Assembly (NCBI GenBank): GCA_028875335.1
Contig: JAPPEF010000158.1
Location: 1 to 25,749 of the forward strand
DNA: 25,749 nucleotides
Source: Gemmatimonadota bacterium
GTDB taxonomy: Bacteria; Latescibacterota; UBA2968; UBA8231
Direction: 5' to 3'
The position numbers were made by a program, and so were the translations under genes. Shown piece by piece: positions 1-6,245 of the stretch; the first letter of the stretch is position 1, and every line of letters begins with the position of its first letter. The notes under the pieces are model-generated. The model ran no database searches. It had not been told where the DNA came from and saw only the letters and a list, made by a program, of their open reading frames with translations.

Positions 1-13
1 AAATTGGATCATG
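1..13 (-). promoter_or_regulatory. Edge fragment of the repeated promoter box, pointing left
   Basis: The first 13 bases, read on the minus strand, match 12 of 13 positions of the conserved start (CACGATCCAATTT) of the promoter module found at 8374, 24857, 25264 and 25685. If it is a true copy, its -35 and -10 would lie left of the window and would drive a leftward gene. Only 13 bases are visible, so chance or a decayed copy cannot be excluded. Confidence 0.3.
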
Positions 14-27
14 GGGCGGGGGACAGT

Positions 28-170
28 GCTATCCGCCCCGCCCGAAGGCGGATAGTCGTGGCGGATAGCTAGAAAGGGGTAGGCATTGCCTATGCCTTTC
101 AAGCTATCCACCCCGCCCGAGGGAGGGTAGTCGAGGTGGATAGCTTGAAAGGGACAAGCATTGCCTATAC
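28..170 (+). repeat. Two tandem 75-bp units, each forming a hairpin, upstream of the portal gene
   Basis: Units begin near 29 and 104. Each contains a perfect 10-bp stem: GCTATCCGCC at 28-37 pairs with GGCGGATAGC at 60-69, and GCTATCCACC at 103-112 pairs with GGTGGATAGC at 135-144. The one difference between the stems is compensatory (G-C in unit 1, A-T in unit 2). Each unit continues with a GAAAGGG stretch and an AGGCATTGCCT-like short palindrome. Unit 1 can also pair 29-37 with 47-55, an alternative stem that is imperfect in unit 2. The role is unknown: an RNA leader structure, a processing site or a protein-binding repeat are possible. There is no T-run after the stems, so a classical terminator is unlikely. 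Confidence 0.75.
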
Positions 171-214
171 CAGCAGTGTAGCACAGTCGAAATAAATGCG
201 CTATACTGGATTTT

Positions 215-1489
215 ATGAATCTTGATATTCTGCAAGCTCGCTACCCTGCGCTGCTGCCAGACGCCTTTGCCAAAGAGGTCGACAATGCCGCCGCCAACGT
301 CCGCGTATGGCGCGATTATGTGGTCGGCAATCAATACATATACTTGACCGAGAAACAGCGCCGCGCGCTCAATATACAAACCGCGCCCTATCGCGGCTTT
401 GCCGCCAACTACATGAATATGGTCATCAGCATGATGGCGGCGCGACTGCAAGTTACTGGCTTTGTCTGTAGCGACCCCGACTGGCTTGCCGAATGGTCAA
501 GCCGCAATAGCTTTGACGCTTTGCAATCGCAACTGCACACTGCGCTTCTGCGCGAGGGAGATGCCTTCCTGCTGCTAGATTATGACGAGCGCAACGCTAG
601 TTGCCTGCGCCTTGCTTATCCCTACGACGGCAAGTCGGGCATAATTCCAATCTACGACGGCTACCGACTGGAGAGCGCCATCAAGGTCTGGCAGGATGGC
701 GACACAGTCCATAGCGATTTGTGGCAGGAGGGCGTTGTCCATTTTACAAATCGCGCTTACCCCGGTAGCTATGGCGGGCGCAGTGAAGTGTCCGATGTCA
801 TCAGCTTGCAAGACGCGCTCAATCGCATAATCGCTAGCATGATAATCGCTGGTGAGCTATCAGCGTTTCAAGTTCGGGTAGCCAAGGGATTCAACCCGCC
901 GTCTAGCATTGAGCCTGGCGCGATTATCCCTATCAAGGGTACGCCCGAGCAGCTTGCGCAAGCCGATATGTACGCTTTGCAGCAGGGTTCGCTGGTAGAG
1001 TTCATCAGCGAGATAGATCGCGTTATTGACCTTATTGCCGAGATAACGCAGACGCCAATAGCTAGCGTTCTAGGCACAAACCCGTCTGGAGAAGCCTTGA
1101 AGCAACGCGAATCTGGCCTGATAGCGAAGGTCAAGGCGGCGCAGATTGCGATAAACGATTCGTGGACGTCCGCCTTGACAATGTGCTATGCGGCCGACCG
1201 CTTGTACGCGGGAGCGAGCACGGACGAGTTTGTCGCAGAAGTCCGCTGGTCAGGCGAGGATACGCGCTCAATTCCTGGAGAAGTGGCGCTGGCGATACAG
1301 ATATATCAAGCGACAATGGACAAGACGTTGCTTGCGCAGATGCTCGGTGACGCGCTAGGCTGGACGCTAGAGCGACAAGAGGAAGTGTTGCAGCGAATGA
1401 TAGACGCAGAGGCGCAGCACGCCGATCAACTGCTGGCAAGCATACCCGGCGGCGCATACTTGAATGGACCGCGCGGGCGCGCAGAATAG
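215..1489 (+). CDS. Phage portal protein (SPP1 gp6-like family)
   Basis: 424 residues, a normal size for a compact siphovirus portal. The portal is the dodecameric ring at one capsid vertex through which DNA is packaged and ejected, and it nucleates head assembly with the scaffold. The N-terminal stretch with YIYLTEKQRRALN and YRGFAANYMNMVIS, the acidic middle, and the helix-rich region with EITQTPIASVLGTNPSGEALKQRES are typical of this family, in which the last motif precedes the long stem helix. Start: ATG 215 has no Shine-Dalgarno. A TATACT hexamer at 202-207 would place a transcription start almost at the ATG (possible leaderless mRNA), but no good -35 is present, so read-through from upstream terminase genes is equally possible. 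The next gene starts 9 bp downstream with a strong GGAGGT. The family call is confident; the start is moderately so. Confidence 0.9.
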   Translation: MNLDILQARYPALLPDAFAKEVDNAAANVRVWRDYVVGNQYIYLTEKQRRALNIQTAPYRGFAANYMNMVISMMAARLQVTGFVCSDPDWLAEWSSRNSFDALQSQLHTALLREGDAFLLLDYDERNASCLRLAYPYDGKSGIIPIYDGYRLESAIKVWQDGDTVHSDLWQEGVVHFTNRAYPGSYGGRSEVSDVISLQDALNRIIASMIIAGELSAFQVRVAKGFNPPSSIEPGAIIPIKGTPEQLAQADMYALQQGSLVEFISEIDRVIDLIAEITQTPIASVLGTNPSGEALKQRESGLIAKVKAAQIAINDSWTSALTMCYAADRLYAGASTDEFVAEVRWSGEDTRSIPGEVALAIQIYQATMDKTLLAQMLGDALGWTLERQEEVLQRMIDAEAQHADQLLASIPGGAYLNGPRGRAE

Positions 1490-1498
1490 GAGGTAGAC

Positions 1499-1876
1499 AT
1501 GACTAGATTGCTCATCATCATTATGATTATGGTGGCGGCTGGTACGGCTTCGGCTGCCAATCTGTGCTACGAGACGCTGGTATGCGAAACCGACTTGCAT
1601 TGGCAGGCGGGGTATCATTGTCATGTTGACAACGGCGCGCTGGATTGCACGGCGAAAGACAAGGCTACCTTGCGCGAGATAGGCTGGAATGTGCCGATGC
1701 CCGCGCCTGCGCCGCCGCCTGCGCCGGCTATGCGGCAAACCGCGCCGCCCGCGCCTGGCTGCAACATAGTCCTGGCTCTATCCGCTCAAGTTCACTTGCA
1801 CCCGCCTGCAACCTTAGTGCATTCGGGTTACTCGGCTATCCATTGCCCGAGCGGGGTTAGTGTTGTCGCGCGATAG
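1499..1876 (+). CDS. Small exported Cys-rich protein, function unknown
   Basis: 125 residues. It begins with a clear secretion signal: MTR, a hydrophobic run LLIIIMIMVAAG, then TASA-A, a good signal peptidase I site near residues 19-20. The mature part has four cysteines in its first half (NLCYE, VCETD, YHCHV, LDCTA), a Pro/Ala-rich linker, and two more cysteines near the end, which suggests disulfides outside the cytoplasm. The Shine-Dalgarno GGAGGT at 1489-1494 overlaps the portal stop, so it is coexpressed with the portal. An exported protein between portal and minor head genes is unusual for a pure morphogenesis gene; a host-envelope role such as superinfection exclusion is a guess from location and topology only. 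The 3' part overlaps the next gene by 17 bp. Confidence 0.6.
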   Translation: MTRLLIIIMIMVAAGTASAANLCYETLVCETDLHWQAGYHCHVDNGALDCTAKDKATLREIGWNVPMPAPAPPPAPAMRQTAPPAPGCNIVLALSAQVHLHPPATLVHSGYSAIHCPSGVSVVAR

Positions 1877-2057
1877 ACCGCCGCGCGGCGGGTTGCCGCG
1901 ACAAGTCTGCATGGCGGACTGGCTAGCTGCGCTTGAAGCGATAGCGGATATGCGCGAGGATAGGCCTGCCAAGCGCAAGCGCCGCAAGCGGCGTAAGAAG
2001 CGACAACCTATGCTTGACGAATTCCAGCGCGCCGCGATTGAGGATATACCATTTTGA
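1860..2057 (+). CDS. Small highly basic protein, unknown
   Basis: 65 residues from GTG 1860, which lies inside the end of the preceding gene and has GGGG about 7 bp upstream; ATG 1911 is an alternative giving 48 residues. The notable feature is a Lys/Arg block (AKRKRRKRRKKRQP) in the middle, after a short helical segment ADWLAALEAIADM and before an acidic tail. Such a charge block suggests nucleic-acid binding, but no family is recognised. Its stop overlaps the TTG start of the next gene by 4 bp (TTGA), a typical sign of translational coupling. Confidence 0.5.
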   Translation: MLSRDRPPRGGLPRQVCMADWLAALEAIADMREDRPAKRKRRKRRKKRQPMLDEFQRAAIEDIPF

Positions 2058-2260
2058 ACCCCGCGCAGCGCATTGTCAAAGGGCGCATAGAATGGTGGTG
2101 CAATCATTGTGGACGGTATAGGCATAGCAACTTGTGGCAAAGAGAAACCGACCGTATCTGCGGTCCGTGCAAGTTTTCATCGCTGGCTGATCGTTCAGAT
2201 AGTCAAGTGCCGATTGCGCCAGTACGCGCAACTACCCGACCCGAAACCGACCTTTACTGA
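2054..2260 (+). CDS. Zinc-ribbon miniprotein
   Basis: 68 residues from TTG 2054, overlapping the upstream TGA. The N-terminal half carries two CxxC knuckles, WWCNHCGR and ICGPCK, separated by 18 residues, the standard zinc-ribbon spacing. The C-terminal half is polar and looks disordered. The non-AUG start is inferred from the TTGA overlap, the intact zinc motif and the lack of a better in-frame start. The role is unknown. Zinc ribbons in phage head regions can act as small DNA- or protein-binding adaptors, but nothing in the sequence fixes this. Confidence 0.55.
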   Translation: MNPAQRIVKGRIEWWCNHCGRYRHSNLWQRETDRICGPCKFSSLADRSDSQVPIAPVRATTRPETDLY

Positions 2261-2286
2261 TTTTCTGCTACAAGCGTACCGCGATC

Positions 2287-2451
2287 ATGCTTGAATCATC
2301 GGAGCCTATAAAGGCGACAACCTGCCGTATCTGCGGCAAGCAATTGTCGCTTCGCTGGCGCATAAAGATACGCACATCGTATTGCGGCGCGGCGGACTGC
2401 ATACGAGAGCATGTACGCCGCTACCTGGACGGCAAGCGTGAACGCGCGTGA
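2287..2451 (+). CDS. Second small zinc-ribbon protein, overlapping the minor head gene
   Basis: 54 residues from ATG 2287 to TGA 2449-2451. It has CRICGKQL followed by YCGAADCIREHVRRYL, that is CxxC then CxxxxC, the pattern of HNH-linked or treble-clef-type zinc ribbons in which only the metal site remains. It is rich in Arg/Lys. It begins 26 bp after the previous zinc-ribbon gene and overlaps the large minor head gene by up to 41 bp (14 bp if that gene starts at GTG 2438). No strong Shine-Dalgarno is visible. Support comes from the metal-binding pattern and the gene-tight context. Confidence 0.5.
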   Translation: MLESSEPIKATTCRICGKQLSLRWRIKIRTSYCGAADCIREHVRRYLDGKRERA

Positions 2452-4831
2452 AGCGGCGCAATTCGCCGACAAGCAAGCCAAAGATGTTGAAAAAGCTACC
2501 CGCGCGGCTACCCGCAAGGCTTCGGCAGGGCTAGCGGCGCGCGTCAAGTTGCCCGACGAAATGTACCAGCAGCTAGTCGCCTCGGCTGATTTTGTGGGGG
2601 CGTCCAGGGAGAAGTTTCAAGAGATACTCGCTGGAATGCTCGAGAATTTTGGAGTTAAAATCGAGGATACGGCGCGCTCGCTTCGCAGTCTGGGGACTGA
2701 TATTGAAAGGGCTGGAGCGGACAAGGGTCACCAGCTTGCCAATGATGCGCTGCGCGAGACCGCGCCCGAACGGTTGCGCGGCATAGTCAACGAGTTCGCT
2801 GGCGCAAGCATCAAGGCAGAATTGAAGGTTCACGAGTTCGCGAATAGCCCGGAGTGGCTAGGCGAAATTGAGCGCGGCTGGATAGGTCTAGGCGCGGTTG
2901 TAAGACAGCAGGCTACTGAGGGCTTGCGATATGGGCATTCGCCTTATGTGATTGTCGAGCGCTTGCGAAAGAGCATAGAAGGCTTGCCCTATCACGCCGC
3001 TGAAAATCTAACCCGAACGCTTTACATACAAAGCCTGGTGCGCGCCGAAGCCGACCGCTATACACAAGCGGTCAGTGAACTGCCAATATCGCGGGTTATC
3101 CGCATAGCTACCCTAGACCCGCGTACCTGCATGGCTTGCTTATCCCTGCACGGCGAGACAATGTGGCAACGCGGCGAAAATGATGGTGAGGCGGTCAAGC
3201 ATATTATTGACCACCACCAGGGGCGCTGCACGACTATCACCGAGTACGAGGGCGATCCAGTACAGATAGAGAGTGGAGAAGCCTACTTTGCCAAGCAAAG
3301 CGCAGACTTGCAGCGGCGCTGGATGGGGCCGCGCAAGTGGCAAGCTTGGACTGCTGGAGAGATAGATTTTAACGATTTTCGCGAGCGATACGACAATCCG
3401 CTTTATGGCGAAATGATGCGCGAGAAATCGCTGGCGCAAATCCGCGAGGACAAACAGCGCAACCGCGCTACCTACAACCCTTATCGGCAAGCGCCAGTAC
3501 AGGAGACCTTTACAAAGGTAGGCGGACAGCTCGGCTCTAATCCTGGCGGACAATACGAAGACCAGGATGGTAAAAAATACTACGTCAAGTTTATGGATGA
3601 GGACCGAATTCGGTCCGAGCTTGCCGCCAACGATTTGTACAGAATGGTCGGGGTAGACACGCCGGTTACCTACCAGCGCGAGGTAGACGGCAAGCCTGCA
3701 ATGGTGAGCGAGTGGGTTCCAGGCACAACTGATTATCGTGCGTGGTCTGCAACCGACAAGATGAAAATCGGCGCGGCGCGCGGGTTGCCAGCCGATATGT
3801 GGCTTGCCAACTGGGATGTGGCCGCGCCCGGCAACTTGCAAGTTGACGATAATGGACGAGTATACAGAATTGAAGCGGGTGGCGCGCTGGAGTATCGGGC
3901 GCGGGGCGCTCTGAAGGGCAGGGACTTTACAAAGACGAAAGTAAAAGAGCTGGATACATTTTTGCAGTTTACTGATGCCAAGTCGCTGATGGATTCTGCG
4001 CTATCGACTGCACAAGGGCGCAAGGCATTTTTCGAGGGATATGAAGCGATAGCCAATATAAAAGGGGAGGATGTTTTCGCGGCGGTCAAAGACAAGGCGC
4101 TGGCTGATAAAATGGTCAAGCGCGCCGCCGCTATGCGAAAACAGAAAAAAACTTATTTCAAGAAAATCAGAGACTTGTACGAACCCAAGGCAGCAGGCGC
4201 GAAAGATTGGCCGCTTGCGCCTGGCGAGCTTAGAGAGCTAGACAAAAAGGAGCAGAGCAGGCTAGCGAAACTGGCGCGCGTATTGAAAAAGAAGGGGACA
4301 GCGCGGGAGTTAGAGGCTGTCGAGGATTTTACTGGCGGTGGTTTCACAGCGATGAACCATTATATGCTCGGCAAAACAGAAGGCTGGAAAGAGACAAGGA
4401 AAATTTGGATTAGAGAAAAGGTCAAGAAAGTTGAGAAATACATTGCAAAATTTGTAGGCGATCCGCCGCAGGTAGTTTGGCGCGGCAATACGGGGGAGTG
4501 GGCAGATTATCTAGCGACTAGGGAGATTGGCGAGGTTGTAAAGATTAGTCCGCTTACTTCAACTTCACTGGATATTGGCGTTGCGATGAATTTTGCGAAA
4601 ATCGGCAAAGAGGGAGAAGGTAGAGTATTAGAAATTATACCGCGAAAGGGTGGCGCGTATGTTGGCATTAGAGGCGTATCCAGTTACGACGCAGAGGAGA
4701 AAGAATGGATTATGCGGCCGCATCATGAAATACGAAAGGTAGGGGTTGAAAAAATTCGTGGACGGCGGACAGACGGCACAATCGTAGAGATAGAAGTTGA
4801 TCAATATGAGGAGATTGACGATGGCGACTAA
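2411..4831 (+). CDS. Minor head protein fused to a HipA-like kinase fold and an ADP-ribosyltransferase
   Basis: 806 residues, about twice the usual size for a Mu gpF / SPP1 gp7-type minor head protein. Residues about 130-285 are the head-morphogenesis domain: TLDPRTCMACLSLHG with a CxxC pair, then HHQGRCTT. Residues about 367-510 resemble the HipA/lipid-kinase fold: GSNPGG glycine loop, a YYVKF lysine, WLANWDVAAPGN, and RIEAGGALEYRARG, where the usual Asp of this family is Glu here. The C-terminal part is an R-S-E mono-ADP-ribosyltransferase: Arg691 in VVWRG, Ser717-Thr-Ser719, and Glu763-Lys-Glu765 before W. The ExE form usually indicates arginine as target. Related head-packaged transferases such as T4 Alt enter the cell with the DNA; the same is inferred here. 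ATG 2411 has a weak ribosome site; GTG 2438 is an alternative. From about 4080 the DNA is visibly richer in A (AAA, AGA codons), suggesting acquired sequence. Confidence 0.85.
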   Translation: MYAATWTASVNAREAAQFADKQAKDVEKATRAATRKASAGLAARVKLPDEMYQQLVASADFVGASREKFQEILAGMLENFGVKIEDTARSLRSLGTDIERAGADKGHQLANDALRETAPERLRGIVNEFAGASIKAELKVHEFANSPEWLGEIERGWIGLGAVVRQQATEGLRYGHSPYVIVERLRKSIEGLPYHAAENLTRTLYIQSLVRAEADRYTQAVSELPISRVIRIATLDPRTCMACLSLHGETMWQRGENDGEAVKHIIDHHQGRCTTITEYEGDPVQIESGEAYFAKQSADLQRRWMGPRKWQAWTAGEIDFNDFRERYDNPLYGEMMREKSLAQIREDKQRNRATYNPYRQAPVQETFTKVGGQLGSNPGGQYEDQDGKKYYVKFMDEDRIRSELAANDLYRMVGVDTPVTYQREVDGKPAMVSEWVPGTTDYRAWSATDKMKIGAARGLPADMWLANWDVAAPGNLQVDDNGRVYRIEAGGALEYRARGALKGRDFTKTKVKELDTFLQFTDAKSLMDSALSTAQGRKAFFEGYEAIANIKGEDVFAAVKDKALADKMVKRAAAMRKQKKTYFKKIRDLYEPKAAGAKDWPLAPGELRELDKKEQSRLAKLARVLKKKGTARELEAVEDFTGGGFTAMNHYMLGKTEGWKETRKIWIREKVKKVEKYIAKFVGDPPQVVWRGNTGEWADYLATREIGEVVKISPLTSTSLDIGVAMNFAKIGKEGEGRVLEIIPRKGGAYVGIRGVSSYDAEEKEWIMRPHHEIRKVGVEKIRGRRTDGTIVEIEVDQYEEIDDGD

Positions 4832-5174
4832 TTTTGAGGTCTGGAATGGTAACCCGATGGGGTGGCGCAATTCTGTAAATACCATTGCCAAAGTTGAGCG
4901 GCTACTGGAGCTTGGCAGCGCCAATGATGATTTTGCGATTTGGCTGGTCGATGTGGGCGGCTATTTATCTCTAAACGGGGATTGGTTTTGCGATTGGAAT
5001 AGCTTCGACGTCCACTTGACCCCGTCCATTCGGACAAAAGAGCAGTGGCGCGCCTGGCTTGACAGCCCCTATGGTCGGCAAACCGCCCTTCGTGATAGAA
5101 TGTGGGCAGAAAACGCGGAGAGACAAGCTAGCCTGGTCAGGGGTCGCGACAACCCGAACGGTGCGGGAGTGTAG
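4821..5174 (+). CDS. Unknown protein coupled to the ADP-ribosyltransferase fusion
   Basis: 117 residues from ATG 4821, chosen over the in-frame ATG 4797 because GAGGAG at 4808-4813 lies 7 bp upstream of 4821. The start overlaps the end of the transferase fusion by 11 bp, so the two are translationally coupled. The protein is soluble and Trp-rich (nine Trp, for example EVWNGNPMGW, GDWFCDWNSF, EQWRAWLDS) with no signal peptide. It matches no family I can name. Coupling to the transferase makes an accessory or regulatory partner possible, but this rests on position only; it could equally be a minor structural protein. Confidence 0.6.
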   Translation: MATNFEVWNGNPMGWRNSVNTIAKVERLLELGSANDDFAIWLVDVGGYLSLNGDWFCDWNSFDVHLTPSIRTKEQWRAWLDSPYGRQTALRDRMWAENAERQASLVRGRDNPNGAGV

Positions 5175-5178
5175 CGCA

Positions 5179-5433
5179 ATGAAGATAATTGCAGAACGGC
5201 AATATGTGATTATGCGTGGCGAAGACCATGTTGCGCAGATTGACGACCTTGATTGCCGAGCATTCATCAAAAATCAACCCGACCGAGACCAGCTTCAAGT
5301 GCAAGCATGGGACAGCTTGCCGGCGACAGGCGGCGGCGTAGCGATATTGCGCAAAACATTTATCGCGTCTAACTTCCAGGATATCCCGCGCTTGACCGTA
5401 GAGCAAGTTACCATATTCAAACAGGAGTCATAA
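5179..5433 (+). CDS. Unknown small protein
   Basis: 84 residues from ATG 5179. This start follows the previous stop by 4 bp and has GGGAG about 9-10 bp upstream; an upstream in-frame extension to 5059 would lie wholly inside the preceding gene and is rejected. The sequence (MKIIAERQYVIM, then IDDLDCRAFIK, ending LTVEQVTIFKQES) suggests a small alpha/beta protein without membrane segments. The stop TAA shares its last base with the ATG of the scaffold gene, so it belongs to the same coupled operon. No function can be assigned. Confidence 0.6.
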   Translation: MKIIAERQYVIMRGEDHVAQIDDLDCRAFIKNQPDRDQLQVQAWDSLPATGGGVAILRKTFIASNFQDIPRLTVEQVTIFKQES

Positions 5434-6023
5434 TGGCCGACAAAGAAGACAGAAGCGGATGGCCGGCGGAGGCGCTGGACGCGATAACGCGCCTTGAAAA
5501 ACGGCTCGGCGAGGTCAATAGCGAGTCTGCGCAGCGCAAAGAGGAATTGCGCGAGTTGCGCGAGGCACAGCAGGCAGAACGGGACAAGGTCGATGCACAG
5601 CGGCGCGCCGAGAAGGAGGCCGCTACCAGCGCCTTGAAAGAGCAAGGCAAATACCGCCCGCTATACGAGGAGGCGCAGAAGCGACTTGGCGAGCTTGAAG
5701 CCGAACTGGAGTTGGCGCGGGATAAGAGCGCGAATTATGAAGGCGTTCTGTCCGCTTCGGTCAAGGCGCGCACAGAAAAATTGCCAGAGGAATATCGCGG
5801 CATGGTGCCGGCCATGTCGCCTGACTTACAGCTTGCCTGGCTGGATAGCAATTCTGCGTTGTTGACGCGACCTACTCCCGACCGTAAAGATACATCGGCG
5901 CAGTTCAATACGGGCGACCAGCCGCTAACCGCAATGCAAGAGGCGGCGCGCAAGGCGGCTGGCATGAGCGAAGAGCAGTACCGCAAGCGGCTTGCGCAAA
6001 TTGACACTGCGCCTATTCAGTGA
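5433..6023 (+). CDS. Capsid scaffolding protein
   Basis: 196 residues. Residues about 12-105 are an almost continuous charged coiled coil (repeating E/K/R/A/L, for example RLEKRLGEVNSES and KEELRELREAQQAERDK), followed by a less charged region with a DxxxQL motif and a final helical segment (MQEAARKAAGMSEEQYRKRL). This layout and its position between the minor head and major capsid genes are typical of scaffolds that fill the procapsid and are then removed. AGGAG at 5423-5427 gives a good start at ATG 5433. No protease domain is visible in it. The unusual point is its separation from the capsid gene by about 3.9 kb of accessory DNA. Confidence 0.8.
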   Translation: MADKEDRSGWPAEALDAITRLEKRLGEVNSESAQRKEELRELREAQQAERDKVDAQRRAEKEAATSALKEQGKYRPLYEEAQKRLGELEAELELARDKSANYEGVLSASVKARTEKLPEEYRGMVPAMSPDLQLAWLDSNSALLTRPTPDRKDTSAQFNTGDQPLTAMQEAARKAAGMSEEQYRKRLAQIDTAPIQ

Positions 6024-6088
6024 AAGACGCGATCGCAAAGGCGCTATCGGCAATCCGCAAGCGGCTTTGCAATATGCTTGAAGCATAA
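6020..6088 (+). CDS. Possible 22-residue leader-like peptide
   Basis: GTG 6020 overlaps the scaffold stop (GTGA) and opens a 22-codon frame ending TAA 6088: MKDAIAKALSAIRKRLCNMLEA, a short cationic amphipathic helix. The stop-start overlap resembles the coupled junctions elsewhere in the window. The frame is too short for the evidence to be more than suggestive, and it includes one copy of a 15-bp direct repeat that also forms the start of the methyltransferase gene at 6246, so it may be only residual sequence. Confidence 0.25.
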   Translation: MKDAIAKALSAIRKRLCNMLEA

Positions 6089-6103
6089 ACCCCGCCAGGC
6101 AGT

Positions 6104-6204
6104 AGCACTGTCTACACTGTATACGCACTCGTGACACTTGCCTCGCGCGCGCGCGCGCGCGCGCGAGGGGGTATTGAAACCGCGTATACAGTGTAGACAG
6201 TGCT
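6104..6204. repeat. 23-bp perfect inverted repeat enclosing a (CG)11 palindrome
   Basis: The arms 6104-6126 and 6182-6204 are perfect reverse complements over 23 bp. The 55-bp loop contains a second, self-complementary 28-bp block at 6141-6168 consisting of CCT, eleven CG dinucleotides (6144-6165), and AGG. Alternating CG of this length is a classic Z-DNA former under negative supercoiling and the arms could extrude a cruciform. Each arm also contains a near-palindrome of the form GTnTACAnTGTAnAC (right copy 6185-6199), the look of a dimeric repressor operator. There is no T-run after the right arm, so it is not a standard terminator. Confidence 0.85.
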
Positions 6205-6216
6205 TTGTGCTAGACT
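6185..6216 (+). promoter_or_regulatory. Putative operator and extended -10 promoter for the first methyltransferase
   Basis: TG-C-TAGACT at 6208-6216 is an extended -10 candidate, and the sequence just after it (ATGTAGG) resembles the start of transcripts from the repeated promoters elsewhere (TACAATGTAGG). No good -35 is present; the expected -35 position (about 6188-6193) lies inside the operator-like palindrome GTATACAGTGTAGAC at 6185-6199. A repressor bound there would block the promoter. The inference depends on symmetry and position only. Confidence 0.35.
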
Positions 6217-6245
6217 ATGTAGGGCGCGCAAGGCAAAGGTGCAAT

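Noticed and set aside
28..170. CRISPR array
   Set aside because: There are only two units, adjacent and without unique spacers, each with a long imperfect hairpin.
3140..3841. A 233-residue minus-strand open frame opposite the minor head gene
   Set aside because: No recognisable domain, no start signals, and fully antisense to the conserved gpF-like and kinase-like domains.
5059..5178. Upstream extension of the gene at 5179
   Set aside because: It lies wholly within the preceding gene; ATG 5179 has a suitable GGGAG and normal spacing.
6104..6204. Rho-independent terminator for the scaffold operon
   Set aside because: No T-run follows the right arm and the loop is 55 bp with its own palindrome; the other terminators in the window are short stems followed by six or seven T.
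6104..6204. Insertion sequence or MITE with terminal inverted repeats
   Set aside because: There is no transposase nearby, the element is only 101 bp, and no short target-site duplication lies directly at the arm ends; the 15-bp direct repeats are 21 and 35 bp away.
6138..6245. N-terminal extension of the first methyltransferase through the CG repeat
   Set aside because: It would add an Ala/Arg repeat peptide not present in the paralogue, and AAGGT plus homology support ATG 6246.
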